This document shows, in pieces, positions 55,060 through 62,515 of a stretch of DNA of 64,000 nucleotides (positions within the stretch are counted from its first letter, which is position 1; each line of letters starts with the position of its first letter). The DNA comes from Pontibacter diazotrophicus (GTDB taxonomy: Bacteria > Bacteroidota > Bacteroidia > Cytophagales > Hymenobacteraceae). The notes under the pieces were generated by a model. That model ran no database searches. It was not told the DNA's origin and worked only from the letters and a program-made list of their open reading frames with translations. A program made the position numbers and the translations under genes. The stretch covers positions 1 through 64,000 of the forward strand of contig NZ_QRGR01000029.1 in NCBI RefSeq assembly GCF_003367245.1, written 5' to 3'.

Positions 55060-56790
55060 TTAAGGCTTCTCGATGATGTTGGTGTTGGTCATTACTACTG
55101 CGCCGTTCAGCGCCAGCATTCTGCCTACTGCTCTGGCACCTGAGTTCATGGTGATAGAGGTCAGGGCAAGCACGTTTCCTTTAAAGGAGGTGCCGTCGCC
55201 GATGGTGGCAGAGCTACCTGTTTGCCAGAAGATGTTTTTAGCCTGTGCGCCGCCAGTAAGTATAATGTTACCGCCTGCACCACCAACTGTGGTAAAGTCT
55301 GAAGCTATCTGGAAGATCCATACTGCATTCGGGTCGCCTTGTGCATCCAGTGTTAAATCACCGGCCTGTATTAATAAAGTGGAGGTAGATTTGTAGATAC
55401 CCGGGGCAAGTGTTCTGCCACCCTGGTCGCCGGCTACTGTGGCTGGTGCCGAAGAAGATGCGCCTTCAGCAAAAAGGTAAGCTTCCAGCAGGTCCTGCTT
55501 CGCCTCTAACAGCATGGCGGCAGTGCCCGGAGGTGCAATGTCATCGGATGCATAAATGGCGCCGTTCACAACAATAGCTGGCGGGAAACCGGTTACGGAG
55601 GAGCGAACACCCGGTGTTATACCTACATCCAGATTTCTGATTTCACTAAACCCTGCATTGTTACTGATGCCTACACCTGCAAAGATGCCGAACCGGCCCG
55701 CAGTTTTCAAATCAACTCCCATTTGTGGTGTTGCCGGTGTACCTGGTTGCGAAGTATTATTGGCTACCGTCGTAAATGTCCACTCATAGTTATCGGCTAA
55801 GGCGACATAATTTGTGCTCTTAGCTGCAGTAGTGATGGTAGCTGTATAAGTAGTGTTAGCAGCCAGGTTATTGGCAGGTGTGAAACTTGCCGTAGTGCCG
55901 GTGTAGCTAATGTCGCCAGCCACTGTTGTTGTTCCTGCTTTTAATGTAAAGGAAGTTGCTGTGAACGTTTCAGAATTCATTTCTTCGCTGAAAGCAGCGC
56001 GGACAACTTCATTCAGTGCCACGCCTGTAGCTTGGTTAGCAGGTTCAGTAGCAGTAACTGTTGGTATGGTATGAGGTTTAGTGGTAAAAGTCCACACATA
56101 GTTACTTACCAGCGGGGTGTCTTCAGTGTTTTTGGCACCAGTTGTAATGGTTCCGGTATACACTGTATTTGCTTCCAGGTTGGTGGCAGGCGTAAACACG
56201 GCTGTTGTGCCGGAATAGGTAACTGTTCCTGCAATAGCTGTTTCACCCTGGCTTAGGCTAAAAGTGGTTGCGTTAAGCGTTTGCGGATCCATGGGAACAC
56301 TAAAGGAAGCGGCTATTGCTTTATTCAGCATGATGCCCGTTACCGTATTCGCCGGGTCAGTAGAAACAACAACAGGCGATACAAGTGCACCGGTACTGAA
56401 CGTCCAGACATAATCTCGTTGCAGGGCATTGCCCATCAGGTCTTTCACTGATGTTGTTACCCTACCTGTGTAGGTAGTAGCGGGTTCAAGCCGGTTGGTT
56501 GGGTCAAAAGAGAGTGTATTGTCTTCAGTGTTGTAGGTGATGGTGCCTGAAACACGCTCTGAGCCCACCAACGAGAAGGATGTTTGGTCGATTGTCTCAG
56601 GATTGATTTTTTCGTTGAAAGTAACCGTTACTGTCTTTTCCCGGGATACTTCCGTGGCGCCATCTTCAGGGCTGGTGGATAGGACAACAGGGCAGACGCC
56701 AAAACTTTCAATGAATGTATCTTCCTTACATCCGGCAATCACAACAACCGATGCCATGGCAAGGGATGTCAATAGTCTTTTTAATTTCAA
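55060..56790 (-). CDS. DUF3494 (ice-binding fold) lipoprotein with three Ig-like domains
   Basis: The 576-residue lipoprotein has the signal KLKRLLTSLAMASVVVIAGC (lipid Cys21). The only start that keeps this signal is TTG at 56790; no in-frame ATG exists upstream before a stop. Three Big_5-type Ig-like domains of about 100 residues occupy about 30-340 (VVVSTDPANTVTGIMLNKAI, AFSEEMNSETFTATSFTL, NYVWTFTT-type ends). The C-terminal DUF3494 solenoid of about 355-576 carries GGRTLAPGIYKSTSTLLIQ, AVWIFQIASDF, AKNIFWQTGSSATIGDGTSF and SITMNSGARAVGRMLALNGA. The fold is that of ice-binding proteins, but many Bacteroidota members are probably adhesins. It heads an operon with the OmpA protein and has the shared promoter A. 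Confidence 0.9.
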   Translation of the reverse strand: MKLKRLLTSLAMASVVVIAGCKEDTFIESFGVCPVVLSTSPEDGATEVSREKTVTVTFNEKINPETIDQTSFSLVGSERVSGTITYNTEDNTLSFDPTNRLEPATTYTGRVTTSVKDLMGNALQRDYVWTFSTGALVSPVVVSTDPANTVTGIMLNKAIAASFSVPMDPQTLNATTFSLSQGETAIAGTVTYSGTTAVFTPATNLEANTVYTGTITTGAKNTEDTPLVSNYVWTFTTKPHTIPTVTATEPANQATGVALNEVVRAAFSEEMNSETFTATSFTLKAGTTTVAGDISYTGTTASFTPANNLAANTTYTATITTAAKSTNYVALADNYEWTFTTVANNTSQPGTPATPQMGVDLKTAGRFGIFAGVGISNNAGFSEIRNLDVGITPGVRSSVTGFPPAIVVNGAIYASDDIAPPGTAAMLLEAKQDLLEAYLFAEGASSSAPATVAGDQGGRTLAPGIYKSTSTLLIQAGDLTLDAQGDPNAVWIFQIASDFTTVGGAGGNIILTGGAQAKNIFWQTGSSATIGDGTSFKGNVLALTSITMNSGARAVGRMLALNGAVVMTNTNIIEKP

Positions 56791-56810
56791 TGTGGTAAAT
56801 GATTAATGTT

Positions 56811-56930
56811 CCGTTACTGGCGGTTGTGTGCATCTTATATTATGCACAGCTTTATGATAGGACAAAGATGGGGGTGATCAGCTTGTGATGTATTACATAC
56901 TAATATCTATATATTACATAAATCACATGT
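56811..56930 (-). promoter_or_regulatory. Shared promoter region A (DUF3494-OmpA operon)
   Basis: On the plus strand: CCGTTACTGGCGG at 56811-56823, a TGTGCAT/ATGCACA hairpin at 56827-56848, CAAAG (minus CTTTG, -7 core CATCTTTG) at 56863-56867, 24 bp, then ATTACATA at 56892-56899 and again at 56913-56920, 21 bp apart. The same order and exact spacings occur at promoters B and C. No good -33 TTG is present, so it is probably activator-dependent. Confidence 0.7.
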
Positions 56931-57084
56931 TTTGAAAATAAATTAATTTGATTGCTGACCAACGGAACAAATAGATGAGGTAAACAGAAAAGATGTGGTG
57001 CCTTGACGTATAGTATGATGTTTACTTATACTAACAGGCCGTGTTATGTGGTAGAAATGAACATGCATGGCTAAAGGGTATACT

Positions 57085-57366
57085 TTAGACATGCATACTC
57101 GAAATTCCTAATCCGGCTAGTACGCGGCTCCTTACGTTTAAGGCTCCTATGATGCGGTTAACGGGTGTTGGCATCATTCTAATTAGAGTAGGAATGGCTA
57201 TAATGCCTGCTTCCTCTGCCTTGTCAGGGTCTTTCTGTATGTCTATTATTTCGAGCTTATAATTCCCGTTTAGTTTTTCCTCGCAGATTTTAAGAAGTGT
57301 GTCCACTGCCTCAATTGAATTGGGACTGTGTCCGTTAATAAAGAGCTGAAATACATGCATGCTCAT
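57085..57366 (-). CDS. kaiB: KaiB-like protein
   Basis: The 93-residue protein is slightly shorter than cyanobacterial KaiB (about 102). It aligns along its length: FQLFINGHSPNSIEAVDTLL, LEIIDIQKDPDKAEEAGIIA, IPTLIRMMPTPVNRIIGALN. These cover the KaiB core, including the PTLxxxxPxPVxRIIG hallmark. KaiB is a fold-switching partner that binds the KaiC CI ring in clocks; non-cyanobacterial homologues also act in stress responses. It follows kaiC by 59 bp on the same strand, so the order is kaiC-kaiB. No kaiA is visible. A true clock role is not implied. Confidence 0.92.
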   Translation of the reverse strand: MSMHVFQLFINGHSPNSIEAVDTLLKICEEKLNGNYKLEIIDIQKDPDKAEEAGIIAIPTLIRMMPTPVNRIIGALNVRSRVLAGLGISSMHV

Positions 57367-57425
57367 CTTGTTGTTTTGGCTAAAAGTTCCGGTAAGTACC
57401 GGTGTGGGTGTACTGTTATGAATTG

Positions 57426-58889
57426 CTACTCAAGTTTAATTAGCATCGGGTTGCCCGTCAGGATGCCGCTGATGCCTGCGAAGTGCTTTCCTATCTTAGC
57501 GCCTTCATCTGTGATAGAAAATTTCCGGATAGAGGAATCGTGCCTGGAGCCGCGCATTTTGAGCACCGCTATGCTTCGTTGCATTTCCCCGTTCATCTCT
57601 ACATAGCGCAGCAGAATAATAGAGTCCGTAATGGGAGAGATATTGCCTTCCGTATCGGATGTGCCGCCTGCCAGCAAGGGCGTGTTGGACGTAAACAAAC
57701 CGGTAATTTCATGGTGCTTCAGGTAGGAGGTAAAGGCAATGATAAACTCCCGGAAACCTTTGTCAGAAGATGCGCGCGACAGCGCGGACAAACTATCGAT
57801 CGCTATTCTGTCGGGTTTAAAGTCTTTTACTACTTCCTGGATGTTGATGAAATGATCTTCCAGGGAAGAGATTTCAGGATAAACGCAGATCACTTTCAGG
57901 AGCCCTTCTTCTTCCAGTTGATTAAAGTCGATGCCCCAGCCGGCTGCGTTACGGTTTAGTTGTTCGTTGCTTTCTTCAAAAGCCAGCAGCAGACACCGTT
58001 CCTTCTTCTCCCAAGCACCGTTTACAAAGTTGGCTATCAGCAATGTTTTACCAGCCCCGATTGCCCCGGAAACAAGATTGATAGAGCCTTTGTAAAAACC
58101 GCCGTTTATCATGTCGTCCAGAGCAGGTATGCCAGAAGTAATCCGTTCATTAGAAGAGATATGCTTCAGGTTCATCGCCGACAGCGGGATAATAACAATA
58201 GCCTTTTCAGGGTTTATAGTAAAGGGGTTTTCCCCTTTCTCGTGATTACTTCCCCTGAATTTCAGAATCTCGATGGTTCTCCGGCGCTTCTCGTTGTGCA
58301 GCACATTCCGAAGTATAACCACATTATCTGTCAGGAATTCTTCTACTCCGAAGCGCGTGATTTTACCATATTCCTCCAGGCGCTCGGCTGTAATGATAGA
58401 CGTGGCTCCTAAACGCGACAAGGTGAGGGCTACCTGTATCAACTCCCGTCGGATAGTATGCGTCTCCTCATGAAACTGCGTGAAAATGCTGCCAATGGAA
58501 TCGATGACCACCCTTTGCGCTTTACATCTTTGAACTGCCCTTTCTAACCTGACTCTGAAAGCGCTCAGATCGAAATCGCCAACAGCTACGACATTCTCTT
58601 CTTTCGGGGCGGCATCCACAAATATCCATTTCCCTTCTTTTTCCCAGGTATCAATATCCCAGTTAAAGCTTTTCAGGTTTTTCCGGATATCGTCTATCTG
58701 TTCTTCAAACGTGACAAAAACCCCTGCCTGATCGAACAACTCGATACCCATTGCCAGGAATTGTGCCCCAAAAAGCGTTTTCGCGCTGCCGGAGGAACCA
58801 GCAACAAGAGTAGTTCTACCTAATGGCAGCCCGCCATGAGAAATATGATCGAAGGACGCATTTCCGGTTTCTAGTTTTTTAAGGTTCAT
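57426..58889 (-). CDS. kaiC: KaiC-like double-ATPase protein
   Basis: The protein has 487 residues from the ATG at 58889 (MNLKKLETGNASFDHISHGG), which matches KaiC starts. A frame open to 59102 would add 71 unrelated residues. CI: Walker A GSSGSAKT (Lys37; Ala where most have Gly) and catalytic Glu62/Glu63 (FEEQIDDI). CII: Walker A GAIGAGKT (Lys281) and Glu305/Glu306 (AFEESNEQ). The phosphosite segment reads NISPITD: Ser418 equals Synechococcus Ser431, Pro419 replaces Thr432, and Thr413 matches Thr426. The protein ends at GNPMLIKLE, about where the A-loop and KaiA-binding tail would begin. It is probably an autonomous ATPase/kinase with altered phospho-cycling. Confidence 0.93.
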   Translation of the reverse strand: MNLKKLETGNASFDHISHGGLPLGRTTLVAGSSGSAKTLFGAQFLAMGIELFDQAGVFVTFEEQIDDIRKNLKSFNWDIDTWEKEGKWIFVDAAPKEENVVAVGDFDLSAFRVRLERAVQRCKAQRVVIDSIGSIFTQFHEETHTIRRELIQVALTLSRLGATSIITAERLEEYGKITRFGVEEFLTDNVVILRNVLHNEKRRRTIEILKFRGSNHEKGENPFTINPEKAIVIIPLSAMNLKHISSNERITSGIPALDDMINGGFYKGSINLVSGAIGAGKTLLIANFVNGAWEKKERCLLLAFEESNEQLNRNAAGWGIDFNQLEEEGLLKVICVYPEISSLEDHFINIQEVVKDFKPDRIAIDSLSALSRASSDKGFREFIIAFTSYLKHHEITGLFTSNTPLLAGGTSDTEGNISPITDSIILLRYVEMNGEMQRSIAVLKMRGSRHDSSIRKFSITDEGAKIGKHFAGISGILTGNPMLIKLE

Positions 58890-59110
58890 AGGTATGCATA
58901 AGCTGTTTTGGAAGTAGAGATATTGTGCTGGATTTTCAGGTCGAGGAGTTACCATGACAGGAAGTTTGAAACAAGCTTTATGTAAATCGTAGCAAATTAA
59001 TGGCATCCAAGCCTTCCAATCACTATATCCTTTGTTAGGATAAGCAACCGGGTCCTGATAAATCAGACAAAATAAATGCATCCCGATAGGATGAAATATC
59101 AAACTACAGG

Positions 59111-59171
59111 ATGCAAAGATGAGTGGTACGCCAGGGGAATGTTTTACATACTTCTTTAGGTATGTTTCAAA
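59111..59171 (-). promoter_or_regulatory. Shared promoter region C (kaiCB operon)
   Basis: On the plus strand: CAAAG at 59114-59118 (minus CATCTTTG), 24 bp, TTTACATA at 59143-59150, then 13 bp and the weaker repeat GTTTCAAA at 59164-59171. The arrangement is the same as promoters A and B. Transcription from it would give a leader of about 215 nt to the kaiC ATG at 58889. It abuts the stop of the AraC gene at 59174. Confidence 0.65.
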
Positions 59172-59173
59172 TT

Positions 59174-59740
59174 TTACAGGTTTTCGAGAACACCTTCACG
59201 TTTATTCTTTATATGCTTATAAAATGTTGGAGAAAGGCCTGTGACTTTCTTAAACTGGCTGGATAAGTGGGCAACACTACTGTAATGCAGGCGGTGGGCA
59301 ATTTCGGTAAGGGAGAGTTCATCATAAAACAGCAGCTCTTTGGCTTTCTCTATCTTATGGATGATGATGAATTGCTGAATGGTAATGCCTTTCACTTCGG
59401 AGAAGATGTTGGCAAGGTATGTATAGTTATACCCCAGTTTTTCGCTGATGTAAACGGAGTAGTTCACCTTCGGCTGTTCTTCCGAAGAATGTATCATGTC
59501 TGTTATCAGTGACTTTATCTTGTCGATCAGCTTGCCTTTGCTGCCATCAAGCAGCTCCAGGCCGGCTTTGCTTAAGTTTTCTTTTAGCTGTTCAAGCTGA
59601 ATGTCGGTAATGTCTTTATGTAATTCAACCATGCCCAGGTCAACCACCACATACTCCGATTGTAGTCCAAGACTTATGAGTTCTTCCTGCACCAGGGCTT
59701 TGCAGCGGTTACTGACCATGTACTTAATGTATAGTTTCAT
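59174..59740 (-). CDS. AraC-type regulator, paralogue 1
   Basis: The 188-residue protein has an N-terminal segment (MKLYIKYMVSNRCKALVQEE, then VVVDLGMVELHKDIT) that is not a cupin. A C-terminal AraC HTH pair of about 90-180 follows (GYNYTYLANIFSEVKGITIQ, LSLTEIAHRLHYSSVAHLSS, QFKKVTGLSPTFYK). It is highly similar to the protein at 61056. It lies directly upstream of kaiC, and its stop touches promoter C, so it is a strong candidate for control of kaiCB and the similar promoters. No ligand domain is obvious, so activity may be set by its own level or a partner. Confidence 0.88.
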   Translation of the reverse strand: MKLYIKYMVSNRCKALVQEELISLGLQSEYVVVDLGMVELHKDITDIQLEQLKENLSKAGLELLDGSKGKLIDKIKSLITDMIHSSEEQPKVNYSVYISEKLGYNYTYLANIFSEVKGITIQQFIIIHKIEKAKELLFYDELSLTEIAHRLHYSSVAHLSSQFKKVTGLSPTFYKHIKNKREGVLENL

Positions 59741-59990
59741 TTGTGTTCGTAAAGTGCATGCTCAAATCCGGATGTATGGTGCGGCGTTGCTGCTGGTAAA
59801 ATAATCAGAACCTGGTGCGAAGTGATAAGCAATGAGATTAGAATTCTACAAGGAAATGTAAAACAGGTTCTGTGATTTAAGCTTATGACGTTTGTAATCT
59901 AACATTAATTCATTAACCTGTAAATTATAAATTTATAAAGATGCCTCCACGGTTTAAAAGCAGCCCTGTCAGTTAGTTGAAATAAAAAAA

Positions 59991-60046
59991 CCTATCCTGA
60001 GATTAACAACCGGAGTTTTAATCCGGCACATCAGCAACAGGATAGG
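59991..60046 (-). terminator. Hairpin terminator of the barrel gene
   Basis: CCTATCCTG at 59991-59999 pairs with 60038-60046, enclosing an inner CCGGA/TCCGG stem. On the minus strand a run of seven T follows. It ends 24 bp after the stop of the gene at 60071. Confidence 0.8.
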
Positions 60047-60070
60047 CTAAATCTGATTTGCTAATGTTGA

Positions 60071-60622
60071 TTAATGTATGGCGATGCCTATGGTTGAGAC
60101 ACCTGTGGAGAGGTCGAGGAAGGCACCCACCCTGTTGTTAAAGTGGTATTCTGTGCCAATGTGCAAATCCAGGAACAAGGGGTTGCCTCTGCGGTAATAA
60201 TCTTTGTCCCCATCATAACGATCATCCCAACGTGAGTTCACAATGGCAAAACCCAATGACCCGGCCAGGTAAAAATCCCATTTGGAGTTTGCCTGTAGCA
60301 AATCATCAAAATAGTAAGTGCCTTTTACACCGACAGGAATCACTGACTCGCGGTAAGTATAGTAGTTGTTGTTAGCCTGGTAGTCGTTCGAGAAAGTAGA
60401 GAAGCTTATAAAAGGTGCAAGCGTAAAGCGCTTTGCTACATCAAACTCATAGTTAACACTGATGACTGGTAAGGTACGGTTGGCATATTTATAGTAGCCG
60501 CCGTAGCCGCCAATGCCTACTCCTAAGTTCAAGGTGCTGCCGTGTTTTTCCTGGGCAGTTGCATCAGGCTGAAAAAAGCTGATAAACAGGATGGCTAATG
60601 CGATGGTAAATAATCTTTTCAT
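60071..60622 (-). CDS. Small outer-membrane beta-barrel protein, hypothetical
   Basis: The 183-residue protein has a signal peptide ending ATA-Q (about 23). Strands alternate in polar and hydrophobic residues (STLNLGVGIGGYGGYYKY, LPVISVNYEF, RFTLAPFISFSTF, VIPVGVKGTYYF, FYLAGSLGFAIV), suggesting an eight-stranded barrel. A Tyr/Asp/Arg-rich loop (SRWDDRYDGDKDYYRRGN) may be surface-exposed. The C-terminus (VSTIGIAIH) lacks the usual aromatic residue. It has promoter B about 370 bp upstream and lies between the two AraC paralogues. Function is unknown. Confidence 0.8.
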   Translation of the reverse strand: MKRLFTIALAILFISFFQPDATAQEKHGSTLNLGVGIGGYGGYYKYANRTLPVISVNYEFDVAKRFTLAPFISFSTFSNDYQANNNYYTYRESVIPVGVKGTYYFDDLLQANSKWDFYLAGSLGFAIVNSRWDDRYDGDKDYYRRGNPLFLDLHIGTEYHFNNRVGAFLDLSTGVSTIGIAIH

Positions 60623-60945
60623 ATAATTTCTGTTAAGGGTGGTTTTATAATTTGTGGGTAGGTTATAGCAAAGCTTGCCAAGTAATGGGTTTAATTTTTA
60701 AAGCGCAGCACTATAGAACCTGCTTTTCATTTTAATTGAAATGTAGCGTGACCTGTATGAACTGCCTGTATGAGTATTATGGTAGGGGTTGGTGATCTGG
60801 AACCTGATCTGGAATTGTTGAATTCAGGAAAGGAGAAGCTGCATTATCGCTGAACATCTTTTTGGATGCCTTGCTGGCATGCTGTTGTTGCTTCTAGTAA
60901 TGCGGGTGTTGTAAGATTTAATATCAATTAGTGGTGCTTTAGTAT

Positions 60946-61058
60946 CCGTTACTGGCGGAAGATGTGCCTGCTGTGGCACACCTGTTTTGATATTACAAAG
61001 GTGGGGCGATTCGGATGAGGATTTGTTACATATAGAAAAATATATGTTACATAAATCA
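60946..61058 (-). promoter_or_regulatory. Shared promoter region B (barrel gene)
   Basis: On the plus strand: CCGTTACTGGCGG at 60946-60958, a TGTGCC/GGCACA hairpin at 60963-60980, CAAAG at 60996-61000 (minus CACCTTTG), 24 bp, GTTACATA at 61025-61032 and an identical copy at 61046-61053, 21 bp apart. It matches promoter A also in the block ACATAAATCACATGTTTT. The stop of the AraC gene at 61056 overlaps its upstream edge. The barrel start is about 370 bp downstream, an unusually long leader. Confidence 0.7.
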
Positions 61059-61616
61059 CATGTTTTCCAGATTGGCTATCCGCTTTTGCTTTAACTGTTT
61101 ATAAAAGGAAGGGGAGAGGCCAGTGACTTTTTTGAACTGATTCGATAAATGGGCAACACTGCTGTAATGTAGTCTGTGGGCTATCTCTGTAAGGTTAAGC
61201 TCTTTGTATAACAGCAACTCTTTTACCCTTTCAATTTTATGGAAGATGATGAACTGCTGTATGGTAATGCCTTTTACCTCGGAGAAAATGTTGGCCAGGT
61301 ACGTATAATCGTGGCCTAGTTTCTTGCTGATAAAGTCTGAGTAATTTGCTTTAGGAAGTTCATCAGAGTAATGGATCATCTCGATGATGACGTTCTTTAT
61401 CTTCTCTATCAGGATACTTTTCTTATTATCCAGCAATTCAAGACCAGAAAGAAGAAGATTGTTTTTCAGGAGTAAGCGCTGTTCCGGTGTTATGTCTTCG
61501 AGTATCTCCACGGTGCCTAAGTCAACCACCACATACTGCAGGCCGATTTTACTCAGTTCTTCCTTCACCATCATTTTACAGCGTAAACTCACCATGTATT
61601 TAATGTACAGTATCAT
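61056..61616 (-). CDS. AraC-type regulator, paralogue 2
   Basis: The 186-residue protein is closely similar to the one at 59174 throughout: MILYIKYMVSLRCKMMVKEE, VVVDLGTVEILEDIT, a C-terminal HTH pair with LNLTEIAHRLHYSSVAHLSN and QFKKVTGLSPSFYK. It sits directly upstream of promoter B in the same geometry as paralogue 1 and promoter C. This repeated regulator-promoter-target pattern suggests duplication of a module and cross-control between them. The N-terminal domain is not a known sensor. Confidence 0.88.
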   Translation of the reverse strand: MILYIKYMVSLRCKMMVKEELSKIGLQYVVVDLGTVEILEDITPEQRLLLKNNLLLSGLELLDNKKSILIEKIKNVIIEMIHYSDELPKANYSDFISKKLGHDYTYLANIFSEVKGITIQQFIIFHKIERVKELLLYKELNLTEIAHRLHYSSVAHLSNQFKKVTGLSPSFYKQLKQKRIANLENM

Positions 61617-61925
61617 AAAAATCCTTTATGCCCTCTGTTCTCGTTTAAAATACCTTATAAAACAACCCGCTCTCAAATAATAGGAGTTTATTATATTAGT
61701 ATGGTTCGTAAATATACTGACTAGTCTTTCATCATCAGGCTATATTTTCAGATACTTACCCTTTCGTTGCTTTGCTGTTACGCTAACACCTTAGATGAGC
61801 TTATACAGCAGTTTAGGCCTTTAAAATGATGTGGATCGAAGAAAAGCATTATTGCGCTTTGTCCACAAGTATTTAGCGGTTTTGCTATTGCTAGGCGGAT
61901 AGTTCAACCTGTCAGCGGCGCAACG

Positions 61926-62245
61926 GTGTTCCTTGTTTTTACACGGATCAAGTTAAGAAGCTGGCTTAGGATGAAGTTGGGTGCTGTATTTACAAACTGC
62001 AGGATAAAAGAGCGGACGTTTAAACAGCTGGCCCTGTGGTATAACGATGTGGAAGATGCCGGAATAGGCGCCTATAGAACTGTATGCAGGCATATTATTT
62101 CTACATTCTCACCTTCTTTGACAACAAAAGCGCCAATGCCGCTGCAGAATCTTTAAATGCTAAGCTCAAAGCCTTCAAGGCCACCTCAAGAGGAGTAAGA
62201 GACACTGCTTTCTTCCTCTTTCGATTAATTACAATCTATGCCTGA
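61926..62245 (+). pseudogene. ISAon1-family transposase relic (C-terminal part)
   Basis: The + frame from 61926 reads LALWYNDVEDAGIGAYRTV. After a shift at about 62099 it continues ILTFFDNKSANAAAESLNA, KLKAFKATSRGVRD and FFLFRLITIYA, ending at 62243-62245. This is the conserved end of DDE transposases of the ISAon1 type, including the catalytic Glu region (ANAAAESLNAK). Upstream parts and terminal repeats are missing. It is a dead insertion-sequence fragment next to a tRNA gene. Confidence 0.68.
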
Positions 62246-62318
62246 AGGTATGGCCCCAAACATTTTCGGCTTGTTCCAAAAGGAAATGGTCACCTTTCTG
62301 GTCACCTGAAAAACAAAA

Positions 62319-62349
62319 AAGGCTTGCAGGTTTTTCACCTACAAGCCTT
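62319..62349 (-). terminator. Hairpin terminator of the tRNA gene
   Basis: AAGGCTTG at 62319-62326 pairs with 62342-62349, with an AGG/CCT continuation after one mismatch. On the minus strand it is followed by TTTTTTGTTTTT. It lies just past the 3' end of the tRNA. Confidence 0.75.
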
Positions 62350-62357
62350 ATAATCTG

Positions 62358-62433
<76 letters not shown>

Positions 62434-62515
62434 CTGTTATTATGATGCAAAAGTATACTATTGAAGTTTAACATGCAAGTAATGCGCACAAAAACCTTTA
62501 AAAATTTACCCAAAA

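Noticed and set aside
58890..59102. N-terminal extension of KaiC to the ATG at 59102
   Set aside because: The added 71 residues resemble no KaiC start and lie in the leader downstream of promoter C. A near-leaderless long form is possible but less likely.
60640..60945. Small gene in the long leader of the barrel gene
   Set aside because: Minus-strand frames here are short, with no conserved start, and no RNA structure beyond the hairpin at 60963-60980 could be supported.
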